This document shows, one piece after another, positions 8,584 through 16,914 of a stretch of DNA of 25,703 bases (position 1 is the stretch's first letter; each line of letters opens with the position of its first letter). Under the pieces are notes generated by a model. The model saw only the letters and a program-made list of their open reading frames with translations, made no database searches and was not told the origin of the DNA. Source of the stretch: Ferruginibacter sp. (lineage in GTDB: Bacteria; Bacteroidota; Bacteroidia; Chitinophagales; Chitinophagaceae); contig JANXOQ010000003.1 in the NCBI GenBank assembly GCA_025357775.1, positions 1-25,703 on the forward strand, in the 5' to 3' direction. Position numbers and translations under genes: made by a program.

Positions 8584-9393
8584 TTACTTTAAATTGTCTG
8601 TTTGACTATTGAAATAACTAATTATTTTTTTTTGATACTCTTCTTTATGTTCTGATTTCATAATAGCTGCATGCTTTGCATTATTCACTGTCCATAGTTC
8701 GGTTAATACTGGACTATTTTTTTCAAAAGTTTTTCCCATACTTACGGGTGTCCAATTATCAATATTTGAATAAATAAGAAGCAACGATTTTAAATGTTTT
8801 GCTTCTTTTATTCTTTCTTCCATTTTAATTTTCTTTTTAAAATTCGGCAATAAAACATTTAATACTTTCAATGTTCTGTCGGCTACTGGAAAATTTTTCC
8901 AAAATTCGTCTAAACTTGTGGCAGCACTCTCTATAATAGCAAAGTTGTATTTGTGTTCTATGTCTGCAAATGCAATTGTTGCCCACTGTCCACCAAGTGA
9001 AATACCAAGATAACCAATTGGAATGTTGGGTGTCAATTTCGAAGCCTCAATTCCAATAACAACAATGTCTTCGAAATAAGAAAAATTTCCGTGGGTACTT
9101 TCTCCAAATCCATTAATGTCAAAAACCAAAGTATTGTAACCATTTTTTCGTAATAAGTCCGTGTAACCGTTTTTTAGAAAATAACCTTTTGCTTCTTTTC
9201 CCATTGGATGTCCCAAAACAATTGTCGCTTTTGGATAGTCCGTAAATGCCTTTGCAAAAAGCCCATAAATTTTCCCACCTGATTTGCTTTGTATTTGTAA
9301 AGGTTCCCATTCTTTTTGTTGTTCTGGTGTTAAAGGGTTTTGCCACTTTACCATAAACCTTCCAAAAAAAGGTCTTTTTAAGAGTTTATACAT
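8584..9393 (-). CDS. Alpha/beta hydrolase
   Basis: A 269-residue hydrolase of the alpha/beta fold. The oxyanion region GHPMG is at 61-65 and the nucleophile elbow G130-I-S132-L-G134 follows the strand IGYL. The acid D212 (NIDNWTP) and catalytic H241 (AKHAA) complete a convincing Ser-Asp-His triad in the right order and spacing. There is no signal peptide, so the enzyme is probably cytoplasmic or membrane-associated through the basic N-terminus (KLLKRPFFGRF). Substrate unknown: such proteins include esterases, thioesterases and peptidases. It follows a second hydrolase on the same strand after 95 bp and may be co-transcribed with it. It converges with secA. Confidence 0.85.
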   Translation of the reverse strand: MYKLLKRPFFGRFMVKWQNPLTPEQQKEWEPLQIQSKSGGKIYGLFAKAFTDYPKATIVLGHPMGKEAKGYFLKNGYTDLLRKNGYNTLVFDINGFGESTHGNFSYFEDIVVIGIEASKLTPNIPIGYLGISLGGQWATIAFADIEHKYNFAIIESAATSLDEFWKNFPVADRTLKVLNVLLPNFKKKIKMEERIKEAKHLKSLLLIYSNIDNWTPVSMGKTFEKNSPVLTELWTVNNAKHAAIMKSEHKEEYQKKIISYFNSQTDNLK

Positions 9394-9488
9394 TGAATTG
9401 CTTTGTTAGAATTTTAGTGTCCAATACAATAGCAGGCAACAATTTATTTTCGGTTTTTTCTTTTATATCTATATTCTCAATTACATTT

Positions 9489-10301
9489 CTATTTTATACC
9501 CCACCCCCACTTTAAAAAAGTTGGAAATGCTTTTGCCCATGTGGCTACATCATGTTTGCCTTCTTCCATTTCAAAATATTCAATATCTTGTTCTTTGTAG
9601 CCCTTTGTTCTTAGCTCTTTTATAAGGCTTACTGCATCATCTATTGAGTCTATTACACCATTATTATTTCTATCGGCAGTTTCATCTTGCGTTCCTACTT
9701 CAAAAAAAAATTTTAGCCATGGGTAATAATTCCCTTCACGTACTTGCCTATGTATTATTCGGTCTTTATCCTCATCAAAGTCAAAATCAGCTTGGTCTTT
9801 ATCTCTCCACCAAAGTGAGCCACTAAATACACCTACTTTAAAAAATTCATTTGGGTGGTTCAACACAATATCTAATGCACATAATCCACCTAAAGAAAAG
9901 CCAGCAAAAGATTTTTCTTTAAAAGAAATTATTTCATACTTTTTTCTGATAAATGGAATTAGCTCAAGCATTATAAAATTTGTAAACAATGCGGCTTTTG
10001 CTCCCCTACCTTTATAATCTAAAATATTTGCTGTGCCATATTCATTTTTTCTATCGGCTGCACAGTGTATGCCCACGCAAAACACAGGCTCAATGCTAGA
10101 AGAAATATATACTTTATCCAAAATATTCTCAAAACACATTTTACGTAGGTCTTGCCCATCATTAATAAGTAGTAAACTTATAACATCTTTTTTAAAATAA
10201 TCATCTGCACAATAACAATCAATAATCACATCTCTTTTTAAATGGAAAGAAGAAATTGTATAAGATTTAGCAATAATTTGTGTACTTTTTTCATCAATCA
10301 T
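9489..10301 (-). CDS. Esterase D/enterochelin-esterase-like hydrolase
   Basis: I place the start at the ATG at 10301, giving 270 residues. The frame runs another 33 codons upstream (to 10400), but that extension crosses a consensus promoter and reads as low-complexity hydrophobic sequence. In my numbering the nucleophile is S136 in G134-F-S-L-G138, the acid is D206 (VGTQDE) and the histidine is H250 (GKHD). The early LLLINDGQD segment is the typical PF00756 signature. Between the acid and the histidine is DRNNNGVID (D210-D218), which looks like an EF-hand calcium loop of Dx[DN]xxG type. The family cleaves esters of carboxylic acids, including siderophore and S-formylglutathione esters. The substrate here is not determined. 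It is divergent from the ATP-grasp gene. Confidence 0.8.
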   Translation of the reverse strand: MIDEKSTQIIAKSYTISSFHLKRDVIIDCYCADDYFKKDVISLLLINDGQDLRKMCFENILDKVYISSSIEPVFCVGIHCAADRKNEYGTANILDYKGRGAKAALFTNFIMLELIPFIRKKYEIISFKEKSFAGFSLGGLCALDIVLNHPNEFFKVGVFSGSLWWRDKDQADFDFDEDKDRIIHRQVREGNYYPWLKFFFEVGTQDETADRNNNGVIDSIDDAVSLIKELRTKGYKEQDIEYFEMEEGKHDVATWAKAFPTFLKWGWGIK

Positions 10302-10307
10302 TAATTT

Positions 10308-10338
10308 CAAAAATAAGAAAACCAAATGATAAAAGCAA
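10308..10338 (-). promoter_or_regulatory. Consensus promoter for the esterase gene
   Basis: On the minus strand TTG (10338-10336) is followed by exactly 20 bases and TATTTTTG (10315-10308), a full TAnnTTTG match. The -7 box ends only 6 bases before the ATG at 10301, so the transcript would start at or next to the start codon and have little or no leader. Confidence 0.6.
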
Positions 10339-10360
10339 TTTGATGTACACAAAAACATAA

Positions 10361-10392
10361 TTTGTTTATTTGAAATGAAAAAAATATATTTG
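10361..10392 (+). promoter_or_regulatory. Consensus promoter for the ATP-grasp/GCS2 genes
   Basis: TTTG at 10361-10364, 20 bases, then TATATTTG at 10385-10392 is a perfect -33/-7 pair for the Bacteroidota primary sigma factor. Transcription would begin near 10399, about 40 bases before the ATG at 10440. Confidence 0.75.
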
Positions 10393-10439
10393 GTAAACAA
10401 GATATGTTTACTACTTACTAATAAATAAATTAAAAAATT

Positions 10440-11396
10440 ATGAAAAAAATTGGCATTTTACATGGAAAAGAGAGAAGCTTTCCAGAAGCATTTATAGAAA
10501 GAGTAAATAGTAAAAATGTAGAAGGTATAACAGCCGAAGCAGTACATATTGATAAAGTAATGCAAGGAGAAAGCAGCGGTTATGCAGTAATAATTGATAG
10601 AATTTCGCAAGATGTACCATTTTACAGAGCGTATTTAAAAAACGCAGCATTGTGTGGTACTGCCGTTATTAATAATCCATTTTGGTGGAGTGCTGATGAA
10701 AAGTTTTTTAATAATTGTTTGTCAACAAAAATTGGAGTACCTGTACCAAAAACGGTTATAGTTCCATCAACAGAATTACCAACAGATACAAGCGATGAGT
10801 CTTTTAAAAATCTAGCATACCCAATGGATTGGGAAAAAATATTTGAATACATTGGTTTTCCTGCATATATGAAACCCCATGCTGGAGGGGGTTGGAAGAG
10901 CGTATACAAACTTACGAGTAAAGAAGACTTTTTTGAAAAGCATGCAGAAACAGAGCAATTAGTAATGATGTTGCAAGAAGAAATTGTGTTTGATGAATAC
11001 TATCGTTGCTATTGTATTGGTGGCAAGTATGTAAAAATAATGCCGTATGAACCACGCAATCCACACCACCTTCGTTATGTAGCAGACTTTAAACCAGATG
11101 CAGAGCGTTACAAATTAATGGAAGATATAGTGCTACGTATTTGTAAATATTTAGGCTACGATTTTAATACTGTAGAACTTGCGCTAAGAGATGGAGTACC
11201 ATATGCTATAGACTTTTGTAACCCTGCACCCGATGCAGAATTAACAAGCGTAGGGCAAGAAAATTTTGACTGGGTTGTAGAAGCATCCGCAATATTTGCT
11301 ATTGAAAAAGCGCAAGCACAAGTAGAAGGTGAAGATAACCTTACATGGGGAGAATACATTAAGCGTAGCGCAAATAGAGAACCGTTGTATAAATAA
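10440..11396 (+). CDS. ATP-grasp ligase paired with a GCS2 ligase
   Basis: A 318-residue protein with the ATP-grasp plan: an N-terminal Rossmann-like part, a phosphate-binding loop M144-K-P-H-A-G-G-G-W152, and a late metal site D258-F-C-N261 inside YAIDFCNPAPDAE. ATP-grasp enzymes activate a carboxylate as acylphosphate and join it to an amine or thiol. The gene is followed after 127 bp by a GCS2-type carboxylate-amine ligase, a pairing known from comparative genomics of amidoligase clusters with unassigned products. The two probably perform successive ligation steps on one small molecule or peptide. No signal peptide, so cytoplasmic. The frame has its own consensus promoter. The acceptor and donor substrates cannot be read from the sequence. 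Confidence 0.82.
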   Translation: MKKIGILHGKERSFPEAFIERVNSKNVEGITAEAVHIDKVMQGESSGYAVIIDRISQDVPFYRAYLKNAALCGTAVINNPFWWSADEKFFNNCLSTKIGVPVPKTVIVPSTELPTDTSDESFKNLAYPMDWEKIFEYIGFPAYMKPHAGGGWKSVYKLTSKEDFFEKHAETEQLVMMLQEEIVFDEYYRCYCIGGKYVKIMPYEPRNPHHLRYVADFKPDAERYKLMEDIVLRICKYLGYDFNTVELALRDGVPYAIDFCNPAPDAELTSVGQENFDWVVEASAIFAIEKAQAQVEGEDNLTWGEYIKRSANREPLYK

Positions 11397-11523
11397 AAAT
11401 AAAGGAGTACTTTAAATACTCTAAACCTACTTTTTATAAATTGGGTTTAAATAACTAGTAAAATTTTAAATGGAATAAAAGTACCAGTTGAAGAAATTTT
11501 TAAATAATTAAAACTAACAAATT

Positions 11524-12633
11524 ATGGCAATTTCCTACAAACAATTTACACTAGGAGTAGAGGAAGAATATATGGTAATAGACCCTACTACTCATGAGTT
11601 AAAAAGCCATGAACAAAAAATAGTAACGGAAGGGCAGAAAATAATAATGGATAAAGTAAAAGCTGAAATGCATCAAGCAGTTGTAGAAGTAGGTACAGAT
11701 ATTTGTGCTGATGTTGATGAAGCATTTGTAGATATAAGTACACTACGCAAAACAATTAGTGGTATCGGGGAGAGCTTGGGTCTATGGATTGGCGCAAGTG
11801 GCACACACCCATTTAGCCATTGGGAAAGCCAGTTGATTACAGAACATGCCCGCTACAGCGAAATTGTAAATGAGTTGCAGGAAGCAGCTCGTAGCAATTT
11901 AGTTTTTGGGCTACATGTACATGTTGGTATGGCCACAAGAGAAATGGCAATACATATTGCAAATAGTGCTAGGTATTTTTTACCACATGTTTTTGCATTA
12001 AGTACTAACTCTCCTTTTTGGGAAGGTAGGCAGACAGGGTATAAAAGTTTTCGTACAAAAGTTTTTGAAAAATTTCCACGTACAGGTATACCCGACCATT
12101 TTAGTAGCATAGAAGAATATGATAATTATATTAAATTATTGGTAAAAACCAACTGCATAGACAATGCTAAAAAAATATGGTGGGATCTACGTGTTCATCC
12201 TTTTTTTAATACTGTAGAATTTAGAATATGTGATATACCTATGACAACTGCTGAAACTATTGCCATAGCTGCATTATTTCAAGCAATATGCGCCAAGCTA
12301 TTCAAATTGCATAGCCAAAACCTTAATTTTATGATGTACAACCGTCGTTTAATTACTGAAAATAAATGGCGTGCAAGTAGGTATGGTATAGATGGAAATA
12401 TGATAGACTTTGGTAAAGAAAGTGAAGTAAATACCCGTGTACTTATTTATGAGTTATTAGATTTTGTAAGCGATGTAGTACCACATCTTGGTAGCCAGCA
12501 TGCAATAAGATATGTACACAAAATGCTTGAACAAGGTACTGGTGCAGATAGACAACTAAAAGTTTTTGAACAATCTAAAAGTTTAGTTAAAGTAGTGGAT
12601 TATATCCATGAAAGTTTTTTAGCTGGGTTATAG
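11524..12633 (+). CDS. GCS2-family carboxylate-amine ligase (YbdK-like)
   Basis: A 369-residue protein, close in length to E. coli YbdK (372). It opens with the family signature LGVEEEYMVID (E13-E14-E15 supply metal and ATP ligands) and has H131-V-H133-VG and V231-E232-F-R-I-C-D further on, all conserved landmarks of the glutamate-cysteine ligase type 2 fold. YbdK has weak gamma-glutamylcysteine ligase activity in vitro, but the natural substrates of most members are unknown. Here the companion ATP-grasp gene suggests a two-step amide synthesis, not glutathione production. No separate consensus promoter was seen in the 127-bp gap, so transcription from the promoter at 10361 is likely. A 24-nt A/T palindrome lies about 80 bp past the stop. 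Confidence 0.9.
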   Translation: MAISYKQFTLGVEEEYMVIDPTTHELKSHEQKIVTEGQKIIMDKVKAEMHQAVVEVGTDICADVDEAFVDISTLRKTISGIGESLGLWIGASGTHPFSHWESQLITEHARYSEIVNELQEAARSNLVFGLHVHVGMATREMAIHIANSARYFLPHVFALSTNSPFWEGRQTGYKSFRTKVFEKFPRTGIPDHFSSIEEYDNYIKLLVKTNCIDNAKKIWWDLRVHPFFNTVEFRICDIPMTTAETIAIAALFQAICAKLFKLHSQNLNFMMYNRRLITENKWRASRYGIDGNMIDFGKESEVNTRVLIYELLDFVSDVVPHLGSQHAIRYVHKMLEQGTGADRQLKVFEQSKSLVKVVDYIHESFLAGL

Positions 12634-12712
12634 GTTTTGTTTTTGTAGATGAATTGAGAATTATGATAGAAGTTTTTTAATTGAATTTTTGGTTGATGAA
12701 TAATTATTTGTT

Positions 12713-12736
12713 TTTATTTTTATTAATAAAAATAAA
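12713..12736. repeat. 24-nt A/T-only perfect palindrome
   Basis: TTTATTTTTATT (12713-12724) is the exact reverse complement of AATAAAAATAAA (12725-12736). The flanks (AATTATTT and AAATAATT) continue the symmetry imperfectly. It might act as a weak terminator for the GCS2 gene, but without G/C pairs that is doubtful. Confidence 0.5.
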
Positions 12737-12973
12737 TAATTTTCAAAATTGTTTTTACGTACAAGCATAGCTAATTGTAATAATGATGAATTAGTTTTTT
12801 TTGATGATGTTACAATCTATTGCTAATATTTTAGTGTTTATTTTAACGATCTAATAATCCAATATTTTGGTTTACAGAGATGGGAAATATGGTTTTGCAT
12901 ACTAAACTACAAACCACTAATAATACCCTTTACCACTTATACAATGCTTGGTACCATTATTACAATAAATTTT

Positions 12974-13001
12974 AGGTAGAAATACCTGTTATTTAAATTT
13001 G
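12974..13001 (+). promoter_or_regulatory. Candidate promoter/operator of the response regulator gene
   Basis: TAAATTTG at 12994-13001 is a full -7 match, 18 bases before the ATG at 13020; the -33 region is weak (TTTA). A 5-bp inverted repeat, AGGTA-GAAA-TACCT (12974-12987), lies between the two boxes and could be an operator, though it is short enough to be chance. Confidence 0.4.
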
Positions 13002-13019
13002 TATCATAAATTAAAAGCT

Positions 13020-13793
13020 ATGAGTATAAAAGCAATATTGGTAGATGATGAAAAGAAGGCAATATCTAACTTGCAAAATTTGTTAGAAACCTACACAGAG
13101 CTAGAAGTTTGTGGGTATGCACATAGCGCTAATGCTGCTAGAGATTTATTAAAAACTACTCAGGTTGATATCTTATTTTTAGATATTAATATGCCTACAG
13201 AAACAGGGTTTGACTTGCTTGCAAGTATACACAACAAAGCTTTTGAAGTAATATTTGTAACGGCTCATGATGATTTTGCATTAAAAGCTCTAAGGGTAAA
13301 TGCGGTAGATTATTTATTAAAACCAGTAGATATAGATGAATTGAAGGATGCAGTAAAAAGAGCAACGCAAAAAATTGAAGATAAGAAAAAAGCAATGCCA
13401 AGTAACAATAGTCAGCTAGATGTATTGGCAGAAATGATTGGAAGACTGAAACAAGAACAAGAAATAGAAAAAATATCTTTATCTTACTTAGGTGGTTTTA
13501 AGCTTGTAGAGGTAGATGATATAATGTACATAGAAGGCGATGGGAATTATTGTACCATTTTTTTAAAAAACATGGAGAAGATAGTTGTAACAAAGCAAAT
13601 AGGTACGTATGAAGATGTGTTGCCTGCATCAAAGTTTTGTAGGATACATAAAAGTACCATGGTAAATCAAAAATATGTAACTGGCTATAACAATACGGAA
13701 GGTAATGTAGCCATAATGCAAGATGGAAATAAACTATCCATTAGTCGTCGAAAATTAGAGACGTTTTTAAGTATGATACATGTTAAAAAATAA
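13020..13793 (+). CDS. LytTR-family response regulator
   Basis: A 257-residue regulator with an N-terminal receiver and C-terminal LytTR DNA-binding domain. In the receiver, D9/D10 form the acidic pocket, D55 (LFLDINMP) is the phosphoacceptor, T81 (VTAHDD) and K101 (LLKPVD) complete the site. The LytTR part (about 150-257) has the typical IMYIEGDGNY, FCRIHKSTMVN and ISRRKLE strands. I use the ATG at 13020; an in-frame TTG at 12999 overlaps the promoter -7 box. The last 14 bases overlap the histidine kinase gene, indicating translational coupling. The regulator-first order is the reverse of the commoner kinase-regulator arrangement. Its targets are unknown; the neighbouring envelope genes are reasonable candidates. 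Confidence 0.95.
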   Translation: MSIKAILVDDEKKAISNLQNLLETYTELEVCGYAHSANAARDLLKTTQVDILFLDINMPTETGFDLLASIHNKAFEVIFVTAHDDFALKALRVNAVDYLLKPVDIDELKDAVKRATQKIEDKKKAMPSNNSQLDVLAEMIGRLKQEQEIEKISLSYLGGFKLVEVDDIMYIEGDGNYCTIFLKNMEKIVVTKQIGTYEDVLPASKFCRIHKSTMVNQKYVTGYNNTEGNVAIMQDGNKLSISRRKLETFLSMIHVKK

Positions 13794-16767
13794 AACATTC
13801 CTTTTTACATTATTCTTTTCTTTTTTTTGTGTGTGTACTTATGCACAAAGTATTTACAAAAATTATACCGTAAGTAATGGGCTGCTGAGCAACAATACTT
13901 ATGGTATACTCCAAGATAGTAAAGGGTTTATGTGGATAAGCTCTGACAGAGGATTAAACAAATACGATGGCACTCGATTTGTAAATTATGATGTTACAGA
14001 TGGATTGGTAGATAACCAAATAATCAATATTTTCTACGATAGCAAAGGTCGTATTTGGTTAAACTCCCTTAATGGTAAACTTTCTTACATTTTTCAAAAC
14101 AAGGTTTTTACTGAAGACAATGATGCGTCATTAAAAAATAATTTTGGCAATACTAAAGCCATTGGTTCTATAACAGAGGATAAGAAAGGCAATATTCATT
14201 TCAATATAATAAGTGGTAATTATGAATTTGAATATGACAATAAAAAGGTACTGAGGATAGATTTATTAGCAGATTTTGGTATAAAAAGTAAGCAAGCTTA
14301 TTTTACAGTAACCCAAAATAATGAGCTGTATAGGGTTCATAGCGCTGGTGTATATGGGGCTAATAATTATGAACAACTTTTTACCCACAGATTAATAAAA
14401 AGTGATCAGTCTTATGTAAATATAGCCGCACATAATAATGCAGATAAAATTGTTTATCTAGATAGTACGGGTGTATCACAAATTATACCAAGTGTAAATA
14501 GTGTACAGCTATTTCAATACCCTAAAGAAATAAAAAGCGATAACGTAAAAAAAATATTTTATACAAAAAATAATATTTGGCTAGGGCTTTATAGTGGCGG
14601 ATTTTACCGATTTGCTTTAGAAAATAATGCATGGATAAATAAAGGTTTATTATTTGACAAGGTAGATATAAACAATGTGTTTGAAGATGGGGAAGGTAAT
14701 TTTTGGGTTACAACTAATTATAGTGGCATTTATTATTTGCCTACTTTTTATGAAGACATTACTTCGCTCAATAAGATAAATGACAATAAGTTAAGCAAAT
14801 GTTTTTCTATAAAATTTTTTAATAATGAAATGTGGTTGGGAGCTGAAAACTATGCTATAAATAAAATAATCAATAAAAAAATAGTACAAACTTTCAATAT
14901 AAATAGAACGGGGCTTGGCGGCAATAAAGCATACAAATTATTGGTAAATGACCAATTTTTATATGCAGGTTTTTTAAATGGCATTTGCCAAGTAAATAAA
15001 GTAAATGTAAATGAGCAGAAAGAAATAAACTCAGTATTAAATACTGCAAAAGGGGTTGTAAAAATGCCTGGTATACCATTAAAAAGTTTTGTATTTGATA
15101 AAGCGGGCAAAATGATTATTTCAGGTGGGGTGAGAGATTTTTTTGAATCTGACGATCCATTATTAATTAAAAAAAGTAGGCCTTGTTTAGCAGGAGGAAG
15201 AAGTTATTTTGCATACACCGATCCACTAGGCAATAGTTTTATTAGTACAAACAAAGGTGTTGCAAAAATGCAGGATACCAATTATATTTTTTTAAACAAA
15301 ACTGATACTGTTTTAAAAGAAAAAATAAATACGATGGCCTTTGTTCGGGAGGGTGTTTATATTATTGGCAATAGCGCAGGCTTACACTTAATAAAAAATA
15401 ATAAAACAATATTTTCCCTTACCGATAAAAAAATACTGCCTGGGGTAAATTGTAAAAAAAGCGTATCCAAGTTTGGTCAGATTTGGATTATGTGTGATAT
15501 AGGAGTTATACGAGTAGTAGAAAAAAATAATAGCTTAGAAGTTGTACAAAAATTTGATTTGAGAAATGGATTGTTAAACGAACCTCCTTTAGATATTGAG
15601 ACAGATAGTACCAATGTATATGTAGTAATAGGAACGGATGTACTAGCCATTAGCAAAAAAATAAAAAACGTATTGCCAAAATCTAAAACCGTTATAACAG
15701 ATTTTATAATTAATGGGCTCAATAAAAATTTTGATAATTTGCCTACAGTAAAAGAAACTGATTTGCCATTAAAAATTTCTTTCGATTTATTGGCGTATGG
15801 TATTACAGAAAATAAAGAATTTCAATATAGGTTATCCCAAAATGAAGTTTGGAAAACCGTAAGCACCAATAGCATTTCGTTATCAGATTTAGATAATGGT
15901 AAATTAAATTTTGAAGTAAGAGGACGAATAGGAAATGAAGAATGGGGAGAAACTACAACATATAGTTTTACTTATAATAAACCGTTTTATAAAATAAGAT
16001 TGGTACAACTAAGCGCTTTATTTTTAAGCATGTTAGCATTGTTTATTTGGTGGCAAAGAAAACAAAAACGCAATCAAAAATTAGTAAATGAGAAATATGA
16101 AATGGCCAATAAAATAGCTGCGCTAAAAAACCAAGCTATGCAGAATTTAATGCATCCGCATTTTGTATTTAATAGCCTTAACAGTATACAGCATTATATA
16201 AATAGCAATGATAAAGAAAACGCCAATAAATACCTTACAAGATTTGCAAAGCTAATAAGACTAAACTTGAACAGTGGTATAAATGGATTTATAACAATAG
16301 AAGATGAAATAGAGCGGCTACAATTATACCTAAACCTTGAGGCGCTGCGTTTTGAAAACGAAATTACGTTTAGCATAAAAGCACATAAAGATGTAGATGA
16401 AGAGGAGCTTTATTTACCAAGTATGATATTGCAACCATTTGTAGAAAATGCACTTTGGCACGGTATACTACCAAGTGGTAAAAGAGGTAACATCAGCATA
16501 TATTTTTCAATAGATGCAATAGAAAATATAAAAATTACCATAGAAGACGATGGTATAGGAGTGGAAAATAGTAGAAAGCAAAAAACGAATACAAGCCACA
16601 GGAGCAAAGGGCTTAGCTTAATAAAAGAGAGGTTGGATCTATTACAAGAAAAGTTTAAAAAGCCATTTAGCATTGTTGTATCTATACCTAATGCAGATAA
16701 TGTAACCCAACCTGGTAATAAGGTTATTGTGCTAATACCTTTTTTATATGAAGATGATATAAAATAA
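13780..16767 (+). CDS. Propeller-type sensor histidine kinase (LytS-like kinase domain)
   Basis: A 995-residue sensor. A signal peptide (residues 1-22, ending YAQ) leads into a long periplasmic part with two-component-regulator propeller repeats such as DSKGFMWISSDRGLNKYDG and DSKGRIWLNS. A Y_Y_Y-type beta-sandwich occupies about 640-737, and one membrane helix about 739-759. The cytoplasmic kinase is of the His_kinase/LytS class: phosphoacceptor region H792-P-H794-FVFNSLNSIQ, N-box E889-N890-ALWHG and G-box E922-D-D-G-I-G927. The ligand is probably extracellular; related Bacteroides sensors bind glycans, but this one has no response regulator fused to it and no adjacent polysaccharide genes. 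It signals to the LytTR regulator whose gene it overlaps. Confidence 0.93.
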   Translation: MLKNKTFLFTLFFSFFCVCTYAQSIYKNYTVSNGLLSNNTYGILQDSKGFMWISSDRGLNKYDGTRFVNYDVTDGLVDNQIINIFYDSKGRIWLNSLNGKLSYIFQNKVFTEDNDASLKNNFGNTKAIGSITEDKKGNIHFNIISGNYEFEYDNKKVLRIDLLADFGIKSKQAYFTVTQNNELYRVHSAGVYGANNYEQLFTHRLIKSDQSYVNIAAHNNADKIVYLDSTGVSQIIPSVNSVQLFQYPKEIKSDNVKKIFYTKNNIWLGLYSGGFYRFALENNAWINKGLLFDKVDINNVFEDGEGNFWVTTNYSGIYYLPTFYEDITSLNKINDNKLSKCFSIKFFNNEMWLGAENYAINKIINKKIVQTFNINRTGLGGNKAYKLLVNDQFLYAGFLNGICQVNKVNVNEQKEINSVLNTAKGVVKMPGIPLKSFVFDKAGKMIISGGVRDFFESDDPLLIKKSRPCLAGGRSYFAYTDPLGNSFISTNKGVAKMQDTNYIFLNKTDTVLKEKINTMAFVREGVYIIGNSAGLHLIKNNKTIFSLTDKKILPGVNCKKSVSKFGQIWIMCDIGVIRVVEKNNSLEVVQKFDLRNGLLNEPPLDIETDSTNVYVVIGTDVLAISKKIKNVLPKSKTVITDFIINGLNKNFDNLPTVKETDLPLKISFDLLAYGITENKEFQYRLSQNEVWKTVSTNSISLSDLDNGKLNFEVRGRIGNEEWGETTTYSFTYNKPFYKIRLVQLSALFLSMLALFIWWQRKQKRNQKLVNEKYEMANKIAALKNQAMQNLMHPHFVFNSLNSIQHYINSNDKENANKYLTRFAKLIRLNLNSGINGFITIEDEIERLQLYLNLEALRFENEITFSIKAHKDVDEEELYLPSMILQPFVENALWHGILPSGKRGNISIYFSIDAIENIKITIEDDGIGVENSRKQKTNTSHRSKGLSLIKERLDLLQEKFKKPFSIVVSIPNADNVTQPGNKVIVLIPFLYEDDIK

Positions 16768-16914
16768 CCGTATTTACTTTTTGTTTTACCTTTTGTACAA
16801 CAAACCTAACCATACTTACACAAGTAATTTTATAATTTATTTTTTGGTGCATTTTTACATTATCAAATTAAACAAAACAATTTGATATTATTTCTTAAAC
16901 TAAAAAATACAATT

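Larger units (their letters stand above)
12634..13019. other. Intergenic region before the two-component genes
   Basis: AT-rich, with no credible open frame. It holds the 24-nt palindrome at 12713-12736 and, at its right end, a promoter candidate with a small inverted repeat (12974-13001). Nothing else stands out. Confidence 0.6.

Noticed and set aside
10302..10400. N-terminal extension of the esterase by 33 residues
   Set aside because: It crosses a perfect consensus promoter and the translated extension is low-complexity hydrophobic sequence; the ATG at 10301 fits the family start better.
12999..13019. TTG start adding seven residues to the response regulator
   Set aside because: The TTG lies within the promoter -7 box, and receiver domains normally begin as the ATG at 13020 does.
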